64,000 nucleotides of DNA from Corynebacterium striatum ATCC 6940. Lineage in GTDB: Bacteria; Actinomycetota; Actinomycetes; Mycobacteriales; Mycobacteriaceae. Position numbers and translations under genes: made by a program. This document shows, piece after piece, positions 33,649-41,171 of this stretch (positions are counted from its first letter, which is position 1; every line of letters begins with the position of its first letter). The DNA lies in the NCBI RefSeq assembly GCF_000159135.1, contig NZ_GG667531.1:62001-126000 (forward strand), in the 5' to 3' direction. A model generated the notes under the pieces. That model saw only the letters and a list, made by a program, of their open reading frames with translations. It ran no database searches and was not told the origin of the DNA.

Positions 33649-34746
33649 ATGGTCAAGTTCATTCATACTTCTGATTTCCAGTTAGGCATGACGCGGTGGT
33701 TTCTGGAGGGGGAAGCCCAGGCACGCTTTAACGACGACCGCATGGAGTCCGTGGTGCGTCTTGGCGAGCTGGCGCGCGAGACGGGCGCGGAGTTCATCGT
33801 CGTGGCCGGTGATGTCTTCGAGCATAATGCGTTGAGCAAGAACACGTTGAGCCGCGCGAAGGAGACCTTCCGCAACCTGCCGGTGCCGGTCTACCTCTTG
33901 CCCGGCAACCACGATCCACTCGTGGCTGATTCGGTGTTGCGCAAGCCATTTGCTGACAATGTTCACGTCATCGCGGACTTTGCACCCATTGAGTTTCGTC
34001 CTGGAGTAGAAATCGTTGGCGCCCCGTATCTGACCAAGCGGGCCAACTATGACTTGGTGCGCGAGGCGCTTGCCCCGCTGGAGCCATACGACGGCGTGCG
34101 TATTGCGGTAGGTCACGGCCAGGTCGAGGCGCGCGATTCGGAAGCGGACGTCATCGATCTGCGCTTCGTGGAGGAACAAATCGAGGCGGGCGTCATTGAT
34201 TACTTGGCCCTCGGGGATACCCACTCCACGCAGGAGCTGGGCTCAAGCGGCCGGGTATGGTTCTCCGGCAGCCCTGAGACCACCGCCTTTGATGACCGCG
34301 AGCGTGACTCAGGCAATGCGCTGATAGTGACGGTCGACGGGGGAGAGGTCGACGTCGTCAAGCATCGCGTGGGCCGCTGGCACTTCCGGGCGCTGGAGGC
34401 CGACGTGAACTCCATGGAAGACGTGGAGCGTTTCTTGAAGGAAGTCGATGAGCTGCCGTACAAGAGGCGCACGGCTGTGAAATATGGCTTGCGCGGCACC
34501 GTGGGGCTGGAGGCGCAGGCGCGGCTCGAGCAGGGACTGGCGGATCTGGAGCCGGTGTTTGCCTCGCTGCGCCCGCGTGAGCGCACCATGGATTTGCACC
34601 TTGCCCCGTCGGAGGAGGAGCTGGCCAACCTTGACCTGCATGGATTTGCCGCCGATGCTTTGGCCGACCTGGTGGGCAATCTTCATGACCCGGTTGCGCG
34701 TGATGCCGCCAACCTGTTGTTCCGACTTACCGCAAAGGAGGCCTAG
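33649..34746 (+). CDS. SbcD/Mre11-like metallophosphoesterase (Rv1277 type)
   Basis: 365 residues. Calcineurin-like phosphoesterase blocks are visible but modified: HTSDFQLGM (Gln replaces the usual His of D-x-H), GDVFEHN (Glu in place of the second Asp), PGNHDPL, VGHGQVE and LALGDTHS. This variant set is what I recall for Rv1277 of Mycobacterium, so it is a family trait and not local damage. It should cut DNA as the nuclease partner of the ATPase that starts four bases after its stop. Together they resemble an SbcCD/Mre11-Rad50 pair for processing broken or hairpin DNA. Confidence 0.87.
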   Translation: MVKFIHTSDFQLGMTRWFLEGEAQARFNDDRMESVVRLGELARETGAEFIVVAGDVFEHNALSKNTLSRAKETFRNLPVPVYLLPGNHDPLVADSVLRKPFADNVHVIADFAPIEFRPGVEIVGAPYLTKRANYDLVREALAPLEPYDGVRIAVGHGQVEARDSEADVIDLRFVEEQIEAGVIDYLALGDTHSTQELGSSGRVWFSGSPETTAFDDRERDSGNALIVTVDGGEVDVVKHRVGRWHFRALEADVNSMEDVERFLKEVDELPYKRRTAVKYGLRGTVGLEAQARLEQGLADLEPVFASLRPRERTMDLHLAPSEEELANLDLHGFAADALADLVGNLHDPVARDAANLLFRLTAKEA

Positions 34747-34749
34747 GCC

Positions 34750-37350
34750 ATGATGCGACTTCACTCCATCGAGTTCCACAACGTCCGCGGCGTTGAGCAC
34801 CTGCGCGTCGACGAGCTTCCGGAAACAGGCGTGGTGGTCATCCACGGTGAGAACGAGGCCGGAAAGTCCACCATCGTTGAGTCCATTGACACCGTACTGA
34901 CGGAGAAGCACTCGGGCGCCTCGAAGAAGATTAAGGCGCTCAAGCCGGTGCATCGCGACGCATCACCAGAGGTCAGACTTGAGGCGACCGTGGGCCCGTA
35001 TCGCTTCCGCATTCACAAGCGGTGGCTGAAGAAGAAGATCTCTGAGCTCCACGTTCTTGAACCGCGCCCCGCGCAATTTACCGGCGGCGCGGCCGATGAC
35101 GAGCTCGACCGAATCCTCTCAGAGCATCTGGATCGCCAGCTTCTCGACGCCCTCTTCTTGCGCCAGGATGACCTAGGTTCCGGCGTGGCTGCGGTCGGCA
35201 TTCCATCGGTGACCAGTGCGCTGGAATCTGCTTCCGGGATGGACACGGCTGTTGCTGAAGACTCCGAGCTCATCACGCGAGTACAGAAGGAATATGAGAA
35301 GTACTTCACCGCACGGACCGGGGCGCCGGCCAAGGAGTATAAGGACGCGCAGACCCGGGTGAGCGAGGCCGAGTCTGTGCAACAAGATGCAGAGCAGGCA
35401 TTACACCAGCTTGACGACGTCGTGATCAAACACGAAGCTGCCCAGCGAGCCAAGGCGGAGGCTGAGCAGGCTTTGCCGGCCGCTGAGACAGAACTCGCCC
35501 AGCGCGAAACTGAGGTCGCGGAGGCTAGAGCAGCACTGGAGAAGATCGAGGCTCAAAAAGCAGAGCTTTCTCGTGCCGAGGCTGAACTGGAGACTGCACG
35601 CGAGGCCGTGGAGCGGCGCCGCGCGATGGCACAGGACGTGGCAAGCGCAGCAGAGGCAGTCGAGGCCTTGGCGGCCAAGGTCGAGGAGCTTAAACTGAGC
35701 ACCGCGCAGGAAGAGGAAGTCCGTGAGCAGCTTGCAGGCAAGCTCGCCGAGGCACAGAAGTCTTATGAAGCTGCCCGCAAGCAACTGCAGCTTGCGCGCC
35801 GCTACCATGAGAAAAAGCAGTGGGAGGCGTTGCGGCAGCGCCTTGCGGGGCTAAAGGAACTCGACGCTGAGCTCAAGCGCCGCCGCAGCCAACTTGCCGA
35901 GGCGCCTGAGGTGGGCGATCTGCGCGCGCTTGAACAAGCAGCCACTGAGGTAACCGTCCAGGAACGGGTTCACGCCGCTGCCGCTGCCAAGCTCGTGTTT
36001 AGCGGTGAGGGCGCCTTCGTCGTCGACGGTGAAGAGCGAAATGTGCCTTCCGAAACTGGCAGTGAGGCTACCGATGCAGGTGCCACCGTTCAGCTGCGCG
36101 ACGGAATGGCCTTCGAGTTCGGCGCGTTGCGGGCGACGTATCAAGCTGGTGCAGGTGAGGCATCAGAAGATACCCTGCAAAATGTGCGGGCCCGGCTCGC
36201 GGAACTTTTGGATGCGGCCGGCTGCGAGTCGGTCGAGGAAGCCCGCGCGAAAAACGACGAGTACCAGCGTTTGCGCAGTGCCGTGGAGCAGGCACAGCGG
36301 GAGCTTAAGGCTGCTCTTGGCGCCGATGATTTGGGCGAGCTAGAAGCCCGACATGCGGCCCAAGCGGACAGCTTTGAAGGGGTAGCAGAGCTGGAGGAAC
36401 AGGGCGAGCAGGACCAAGTTTCTTTGGTGGATGCGGAGGCAGAAGAGGAAGCGGCACGCGTTGCTGTAACCGGCGCTGAGAAGGAACTTGCTCCGTACCG
36501 GGAGAGTTCGACAGCAGCGGTGTTGGCCGGTGCCCAGGCTCGTCATGAGGCGGCCGTCGAACATCATGATTCAGCCGACGCAGCGCTGCAGAAGGCTAGG
36601 GAAGTGGCAACGGACGCGGCGCTGGACTCTGCGGTTGCAGCGGCGGAGGAGAAGCTCACCCGGCAACGCGGAGTCTTGGCCGAACTTAGCGCCGTGGACG
36701 TCGATACTGTGTTTGCGCTTTATGAGGGGGTTAAGGAAGAGGTCCGGAGCCTGCACAACACCGTGCACGATGCGGATGGTGATATGCGTGAATACTCCGG
36801 CCGCATCGAGATGCACTCGGGCGTGGCGGAACGGCTCGAATCTGCGAACGCAGAACTGGAGATTGCTCGGGAAGTGCTGGCCGCGGTGGAAAAGCGTGCC
36901 AACGCAGCGCGATACCTGCGGGAGCTCTTGCTCACGCACCGCGATGCGGCACGTCAGCGCTACGCGCAACCCTTCGTCACCAAGCTCAACGGGCTCGCCC
37001 GTAAGGTTTTCGGTGGCGACGTGGATTTCGAACTTTCTGAGGAGCTTGTGGTCACGGCGCGCAGCCGCGATGGTCAGACCGTAGATCTTGGTTCCCTCTC
37101 GGGCGGGGCCAAGGAACAGATGGCCATTCTTACGCGCTTTGCAATAGCGGGATTGGTGCAAGATGACGGAGTACCCGTTATTGTTGACGATGCTCTTGGA
37201 TCTACCGACTCGACTCGACTCAACCTTATGGCCACGTTGTTTGCTCAAGTGGCCAAGCACTCCCAAGTATTGGTGTTAACATGCATGCCACAGCGATATG
37301 CACGTGTACCCAGCAGGGTAGAACTGGATATAGAAGCGTTAAAGGGATAG
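34750..37350 (+). CDS. SbcC/Rad50-like SMC-family ATPase (Rv1278 type)
   Basis: 866 residues. Walker A is GENEAGKST near residue 33. The Q-loop region LFLRQDDLGSG follows. Two long coiled-coil stretches (about 195-390 and 490-720) are rich in Glu/Ala/Arg. The C-terminal ATPase half contains LSGGAKEQMAIL (signature) and VIVDDALGSTD (Walker B/D-loop). The centre between the coils has no CxxC zinc hook, unlike classical Rad50/SbcC; instead a small folded insert (about 405-470) occurs. It lies four bases behind the phosphoesterase stop with AAAGGAGG upstream. It forms an ATP-driven DNA tether with its neighbour. Confidence 0.88.
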   Translation: MMRLHSIEFHNVRGVEHLRVDELPETGVVVIHGENEAGKSTIVESIDTVLTEKHSGASKKIKALKPVHRDASPEVRLEATVGPYRFRIHKRWLKKKISELHVLEPRPAQFTGGAADDELDRILSEHLDRQLLDALFLRQDDLGSGVAAVGIPSVTSALESASGMDTAVAEDSELITRVQKEYEKYFTARTGAPAKEYKDAQTRVSEAESVQQDAEQALHQLDDVVIKHEAAQRAKAEAEQALPAAETELAQRETEVAEARAALEKIEAQKAELSRAEAELETAREAVERRRAMAQDVASAAEAVEALAAKVEELKLSTAQEEEVREQLAGKLAEAQKSYEAARKQLQLARRYHEKKQWEALRQRLAGLKELDAELKRRRSQLAEAPEVGDLRALEQAATEVTVQERVHAAAAAKLVFSGEGAFVVDGEERNVPSETGSEATDAGATVQLRDGMAFEFGALRATYQAGAGEASEDTLQNVRARLAELLDAAGCESVEEARAKNDEYQRLRSAVEQAQRELKAALGADDLGELEARHAAQADSFEGVAELEEQGEQDQVSLVDAEAEEEAARVAVTGAEKELAPYRESSTAAVLAGAQARHEAAVEHHDSADAALQKAREVATDAALDSAVAAAEEKLTRQRGVLAELSAVDVDTVFALYEGVKEEVRSLHNTVHDADGDMREYSGRIEMHSGVAERLESANAELEIAREVLAAVEKRANAARYLRELLLTHRDAARQRYAQPFVTKLNGLARKVFGGDVDFELSEELVVTARSRDGQTVDLGSLSGGAKEQMAILTRFAIAGLVQDDGVPVIVDDALGSTDSTRLNLMATLFAQVAKHSQVLVLTCMPQRYARVPSRVELDIEALKG

Positions 37351-37387
37351 CTTTCTAATACCTAAACGAATGTGTAAAGTTGTTGAC

Positions 37388-37912
37388 ATGACTACAGAAA
37401 CTCGGTGGCTAAACGAAGAAGAGCAAGAGCTGTGGCGCCTCATCCTCGGTTCTATTCGCAAGATTAACCGCGGCATGGAGGAAACCCTCATGGCTGGGGG
37501 CGAGGTCTCAATGTCAGAGTTCGCCGTTCTCGTTGCACTTTCCGAGGCAGAAGGCAATGAGCTGCGTTTGCGTGAGCTTTGCGCGGACTTGGAGTGGGAC
37601 CGTTCACGTACCTCCCACCAAGTAACGCGTATGGAAAAGCGTGGTTTGGTCACAAAGTCCAAGAGCGTCGGTGATGCGCGAGGCGTCATCGTTCGTATTA
37701 CCGATGAGGGCCTTGAGCGTCTCGAACGCGCCGTGCCCGAACACGTAGAGTCTGTGCGCCGCATAGTCTTTGACCATCTCAACGAGAAGGACATTCCATC
37801 CCTTGTTAATTTCTTCCAGGGAATTCTCGCAGTCAACAACGTGCCTGGGTATGACGGCTTCGTTCCGGACGAACTGCTGCATGGCAGGTGCACCGTGGAT
37901 GAAAAGAATTAG
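37388..37912 (+). CDS. MarR-family transcriptional regulator
   Basis: 174 residues from the ATG at 37388; a start at 37370 lacks a ribosome-binding site. The MarR winged helix is clear: MSEFAVLVALSEAEGNELRLRELCADLEWDRSRTSHQVTRMEKRGLV with the wing SVGDARGVIVRITDEG. Two cysteines (65 in the DNA-binding domain and 168 near the C-terminus) might sense oxidation, as in the corynebacterial MarR proteins RosR and QorR, but this is only a possibility. The ligand and targets are unknown; the neighbours are an ATPase pair and a small unknown gene. Confidence 0.85.
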   Translation: MTTETRWLNEEEQELWRLILGSIRKINRGMEETLMAGGEVSMSEFAVLVALSEAEGNELRLRELCADLEWDRSRTSHQVTRMEKRGLVTKSKSVGDARGVIVRITDEGLERLERAVPEHVESVRRIVFDHLNEKDIPSLVNFFQGILAVNNVPGYDGFVPDELLHGRCTVDEKN

Positions 37913-37980
37913 TTATCTCAGCAGGCTCTTACCTGCTTTAGTGTTTTGTGGGGCAATCACCACCTAAGGGAGGAATCACC

Positions 37981-38268
37981 ATGATGGGGCAAGAGCTCTT
38001 TGAGCATCCCAAGTCGCAGTACCCGATTTATAACGTTGCGGTCCTAGACGGGCTAGGAGATCCCGAGTCGCACCTGAATGGCACTGCCTCTGAAGCGGAG
38101 TCCGCTGCGATGGAGGAAGCCCTCGACAAGTATCCTGATGCCGCGATTACTTTCGACGAGGAATCGGGCCACTGGATAGTCGGCGCAGAGGCAGATATAA
38201 ACCGTATGTTCGCTGATAGGGACGCCTTCGTGGAGGCGTTAGAGAACAATGAAGACCCCGGAGTGTAA
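37981..38268 (+). CDS. Small acidic protein of unknown function
   Basis: 95 residues with the ribosome-binding site GGGAGGA eight bases before the ATG. The composition is acidic, with no membrane segment and no known motif. The end (DINRMFADRDAFVEALEN) is helical. It sits 68 bases after the MarR gene on the same strand and may be part of its operon. Conservation in relatives would be needed to confirm it; the good start signals support a real gene. Confidence 0.6.
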   Translation: MMGQELFEHPKSQYPIYNVAVLDGLGDPESHLNGTASEAESAAMEEALDKYPDAAITFDEESGHWIVGAEADINRMFADRDAFVEALENNEDPGV

Positions 38269-38409
38269 ATCTTGCCAATTCGGTGTCAATAAAACGGTGG
38301 ATAACTACGAATTCATAACGATCTACTGCTAAAGTTATCCGCAGTGATTTCTCTTGCTAGGCGGAGTGTGCCTAGCGGTTTCAGGCGCAGTGAAAGGAAA
38401 CAACGGATT

Positions 38410-38610
38410 ATGAACGAATACGAGGCACAGGAACAGCGCGAAGCAGCTGCACGTGACAAGGCTGACGGCTGGGTTTCCGTGTTTGTCCAGTGGATCCCTA
38501 ACATGCTTTTCGCATTCGTTCTGGTTACCGCCATGTTCCTCGGAATGTACTACATCGAGCACGGCACCCTTGATATCACCCAGGAGATCGTAAACCCATT
38601 CATCAAGTAG
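38410..38610 (+). CDS. Small single-pass membrane protein
   Basis: 66 residues from the ATG at 38410, preceded by AAAGGAAAC; the frame upstream to 38344 lacks a start signal. An N-terminal charged helix (EYEAQEQREAAARDKADGW) is followed by one hydrophobic helix (WIPNMLFAFVLVTAMFLGMYYI) and a short outside tail. No family is recognised. A terminator follows at 38649. An 8-bp inverted repeat (38299-38306 with 38333-38340) precedes it and may be part of its promoter. Confidence 0.6.
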   Translation: MNEYEAQEQREAAARDKADGWVSVFVQWIPNMLFAFVLVTAMFLGMYYIEHGTLDITQEIVNPFIK

Positions 38611-38648
38611 TACTTGGAGAACTCAAAGCTCAATAGCTAAATATTAAA

Positions 38649-38675
38649 ATGGCGGCCCATCTTCTGGACCGCCAT
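38649..38675. terminator. Terminator hairpin ATGGCGG / CCGCCAT
   Basis: A 7-bp perfect stem with partial extension and a T-rich tail (ATTGTTGTTTTT) on the plus strand, ending the gene at 38410-38610; it may also stop the convergent transcript. Confidence 0.75.
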
Positions 38676-38701
38676 ATTGTTGTTTTTAAAGCCTGCCGCA
38701 A

Positions 38702-38758
38702 TTAGTGCTGCTCGTTCGGATCGTTGTCCGCGTCTTCCTTGGTCTCGTGGATGGTGCC
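38702..38758 (-). pseudogene. Detached C-terminal codons of the cupin
   Basis: Directly behind the TAG at 38759-38761, in the same frame, 18 codons read GTIHETKEDADNDPNEQH then TAA. Cupins of this small manganese type usually end ...PPHHxxGTVHxTKxDA, so these codons belonged to the gene before the nonsense change. Confidence 0.65.
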
Positions 38759-39805
38759 CTAAACGTGATCCGGGGCGGCGTAGATGGAGTAGAGCTTTAC
38801 CGGCTCGGAACCCTCGTTGACGAAGTTGTGCCACTTGCCAGCTGGTACGAAGACGACAAAGTCGTCTTCGACTACCTGGTCGATGTCCAGGTTGTTCTTG
38901 TCTTCACCAATCATGATGCGGCCCTGGCCGGACTCGAGGCGCAGGAACTGGTCATGGTCATCGTGGACCTCCGCGCCGATTTCGCCGCCGTCCTGCCATT
39001 GCCTCTTATGCCGTTCGGACTTTTTGTGGTTGCGCATGGATATCACGCCGAAGGCGATACCGATGACGATGGGCACCCACACCTTCGAGTTATTGAGCAA
39101 GAAAACCATCCACTCGGGCAGCGGCGGGAGGTCAGGGAAATTGATGTTCGGCCAGTTGATGTCTGGCCAATCGATACTGATGGTTGGCAGATGGATTTGG
39201 GGAAGCTCGGGGAGATCTGGCAGATCTGGCCAGTCGATGTCGGGGATAGGCAGCAAGTCGAAAAGCTTGCGCAGGATTGGGCCGAGCACGATAACAGCCA
39301 ACGCCCATCCGCCTTTACCAAGGCCTGCAAGAAGGGGATAGGCCACGCGTTTAACGGGGCTTTGCTCCATCTCTTCGCGACGCTGCGCTCCACGGCTGCC
39401 AGCTGGTGGCTCAAACTCGACCACCTCTGAGCCGTTGTGATAGGTCACCTCGATCAACTCGTCGAGGGCATTCGCGTGGAGCTTGAGGTGCGGCTTCGTG
39501 CGGTTGACAAGCTCTATGCTGCGTAGCTCGTCGGTATCGATTTGTTTTAGTGCCACTCGCGCCGAAGACAACGAGGTGTACCTTCCAAGGACTTCGCTAT
39601 CGAGGCAAACTTGCACGCGAATAGGTGGATTATTAATGAATGCCCGGATTCTTTCTTTAAGCGGCATGTTGGCGTCCAGGGCGGTGTATTCTTGCTCGCT
39701 CGGTTCTTGCGGCCAGTCTTCATAAGCTTCAGCAAACTCCACATCTGGGCCGACCGTGACTTCGAGTTTTCCGGCCTCCGGATGGTCAAGAGTCCACGTT
39801 TCCAT
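38759..39805 (-). CDS. Chimera: membrane protein with PDW-rich repeats joined to a cupin, stopped by TAG
   Basis: 348 residues. The first 270 have a soluble N-terminal domain, a hydrophobic segment (ALAVIVLGPILRKLFDLL), a proline/aspartate/tryptophan repeat (PDIDWPDLPDLPELP ... SIDWPDINWPNINFPDLPP) and a second hydrophobic helix. From about residue 270 the sequence abruptly becomes a cupin without its first strands (GGEIGAEVHDDHDQFLRLESG ... FVPAGKWHNFVNEGSEPVKLYSIYAAPDHV). After the TAG the frame continues GTIHETKEDADNDPNEQH to a stop at 38702, the normal cupin C-terminus. So the product is probably a deletion fusion that also lost its last 18 residues. Metal ligands of the cupin (His, His, Glu, His) remain. 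Confidence 0.7.
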   Translation of the reverse strand: METWTLDHPEAGKLEVTVGPDVEFAEAYEDWPQEPSEQEYTALDANMPLKERIRAFINNPPIRVQVCLDSEVLGRYTSLSSARVALKQIDTDELRSIELVNRTKPHLKLHANALDELIEVTYHNGSEVVEFEPPAGSRGAQRREEMEQSPVKRVAYPLLAGLGKGGWALAVIVLGPILRKLFDLLPIPDIDWPDLPDLPELPQIHLPTISIDWPDINWPNINFPDLPPLPEWMVFLLNNSKVWVPIVIGIAFGVISMRNHKKSERHKRQWQDGGEIGAEVHDDHDQFLRLESGQGRIMIGEDKNNLDIDQVVEDDFVVFVPAGKWHNFVNEGSEPVKLYSIYAAPDHV

Positions 39806-39808
39806 GAT

Positions 39809-40135
39809 CTAGGCCTTCCTTCCTGTTAACCAGCTGCCCAACCAAGCAAGCAGGACGACTTCAACTGCGTAAATCCACGTACCGGTGTTGTAGTAGACCT
39901 TGGTAGAAAGCCAGAACATAAAAGCCGCAATGAGCGGAAAGGACAGCGTATAGCGGAAGAGCCGGCCATCCAGCATGCCCAATGCCAACGCCATCACTGG
40001 CAGCAGCACCAGCATGGACACAGTCGCTGTACCCCCACTAAGAGCCGCGCCCACAATCCCCGGCACCACGAAGAACGCTAACGCGGTTGCGATAAACGAG
40101 AGGTAGGCCTGCTTCGGACGAGACGTCGAATCCAT
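39809..40135 (-). CDS. Four-helix membrane protein of unknown function
   Basis: 108 residues, nearly all hydrophobic (helices about 12-32, 38-55, 62-80, 85-103) with a basic C-terminus (LTGRKA). It ends three bases before the start of the chimera gene, so the two are co-transcribed. An 18-base inverted repeat (ATCATTC-TTAG-GAATGAT, 40160-40177) stands 25 bases upstream of the start. No family is recognised. Confidence 0.68.
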   Translation of the reverse strand: MDSTSRPKQAYLSFIATALAFFVVPGIVGAALSGGTATVSMLVLLPVMALALGMLDGRLFRYTLSFPLIAAFMFWLSTKVYYNTGTWIYAVEVVLLAWLGSWLTGRKA

Positions 40136-40159
40136 GGCCCTGACCTTACAGCCCGCGGG

Positions 40160-40177
40160 ATCATTCTTAGGAATGAT
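40160..40177. promoter_or_regulatory. Inverted repeat ATCATTC-TTAG-GAATGAT
   Basis: A perfect 7-bp inverted repeat with a 4-base centre upstream of the small membrane protein gene (start 40135, minus). It does not match the DtxR box. It is a candidate operator. Confidence 0.45.
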
Positions 40178-40353
40178 TCTTTGACTTCGAGCGGCAGGGG
40201 GATTCCTATCGAAATAGATTGAAAAGAATTCGCTGTCTTTGACCTAAAGTCTGCCTAATGTCTGAACTCTTAACTATGAGTTGAAAGATAAGGGGCGAAG
40301 GTAAAACCCTCGCCTGCTGGGGTTGAACGCCGAGAAAGCGAGGGGAGAAATTG

Positions 40354-40427
40354 TGCCCCCGACAGGGATCGAACCTGCGACCTTCGGTACCGGAAACCGA
40401 TGCTCTAATCCGCTGAGCTACGGAGGC
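40354..40427 (-). tRNA. tRNA-Arg (anticodon CCG)
   Basis: 74 bases fold as a standard cloverleaf: 7-bp acceptor stem (GCCTCCG with CGGGGGC), D-arm GCTC...GAGC, anticodon stem TCGGT/ACCGA with loop TTCCGGT (anticodon CCG), and T-arm CAGG-TTCGATC-CCTG. The discriminator is A and CCA is not encoded. It reads CGG codons. It lies downstream of lutCBA on the same strand, separated by a hairpin. Confidence 0.95.
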
Positions 40428-40436
40428 AAAAGATAT

Positions 40437-40481
40437 GCGGCATGCGCCAGATATCAACGATGTGATTCTAGCGCATGCCGC
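40437..40481 (-). terminator. Hairpin between lutC and tRNA-Arg
   Basis: A perfect 11-bp inverted repeat (GCGGCATGCGC at 40437-40447, GCGCATGCCGC at 40471-40481) with a 23-base loop. Read on the minus strand it is followed by ATATCTTTT. It probably ends the lactate operon. Confidence 0.7.
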
Positions 40482-40535
40482 CATCAAGTAGCCAATGCGG
40501 GGGCTACTTAGTGGTGTGGCGTCTAGCTAGCCTGG

Positions 40536-41171
40536 CTACTTCACGATGACCACGATGAGGTCGCGCGGACCGTGGACGCCCTCCACACGGGAGAGCTCAA
40601 TGTCAGAGGTAGCAGACGGGCCGGAGATCCACGTAGCGGGGAAGTCCGGGTTAATGCGAGAGACCATCTCCGGAACTCCGTAGACGATCTGGTCCTTGCG
40701 CACGATGCAGACGTGACGATCCGGAACCAAAGTTAGGGCGCGGCGACCACACAGTGGGCCGGCTTCTAGCACGATGGTGCCAGTCTGTGCCGAGGTGACG
40801 TGGGACTCGGTCAGCACAGCATCAACGGTGTCGAGTTCGCGCGGATCCGAAGTTGGATCGTCAGGGGTGAAGGTGGCGTTGGACGTGATGGCGTCGATAA
40901 GCGCTGCGTCCATTCCCTGAGCGTAGGTGACCTTGGAGCATTCCTTGTTAGTGAAAATCTGGGAAATGGTCTCTGCCAGCTCAGCCTCGGTGGTCACGTG
41001 GACTTCGGCCTTGTAATCCTCGAGGCGTTCCACAAGCATGTCACGCAGCTCGTCGGCATTGAGCGTGCCCTCGGTGTCGTACTCACGCGGTGCCTCCACG
41101 TGATCGGACAAGCCTGCCTGCTTCTGCGCGGTGCGAATGCGCTTCAGGATCTCTTCTTTGGCGGTACTCAC
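40536..41171 (-). CDS. lutC: Lactate utilisation protein C (LUD domain)
   Basis: 211 residues of the LUD/LutC family (TSAQTGTIVLEAG ... VPDRHVCIVRKDQIV ... WISGPSATSDIEL), typical in length. LutABC together oxidise L-lactate to pyruvate; LutC has no cofactor motif and is thought to be a structural or catalytic partner. Its start overlaps the lutB stop by four bases (ATGA), showing translational coupling in the order lutA-lutB-lutC. A hairpin terminator follows, then tRNA-Arg. Confidence 0.92.
   Translation of the reverse strand: MSTAKEEILKRIRTAQKQAGLSDHVEAPREYDTEGTLNADELRDMLVERLEDYKAEVHVTTEAELAETISQIFTNKECSKVTYAQGMDAALIDAITSNATFTPDDPTSDPRELDTVDAVLTESHVTSAQTGTIVLEAGPLCGRRALTLVPDRHVCIVRKDQIVYGVPEMVSRINPDFPATWISGPSATSDIELSRVEGVHGPRDLIVVIVK

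Noticed and set aside
38299..38340. 8-bp inverted repeat GGATAACT / AGTTATCC as transposon ends
   Set aside because: Only 42 bases apart with no target duplication or transposase; more likely chance or a promoter element, so mentioned only with the neighbouring gene.
40160..40177. DtxR iron box before the small membrane protein
   Set aside because: The repeat lacks the TTAGG...CCTAA pattern of DtxR sites; kept only as an unassigned inverted repeat.
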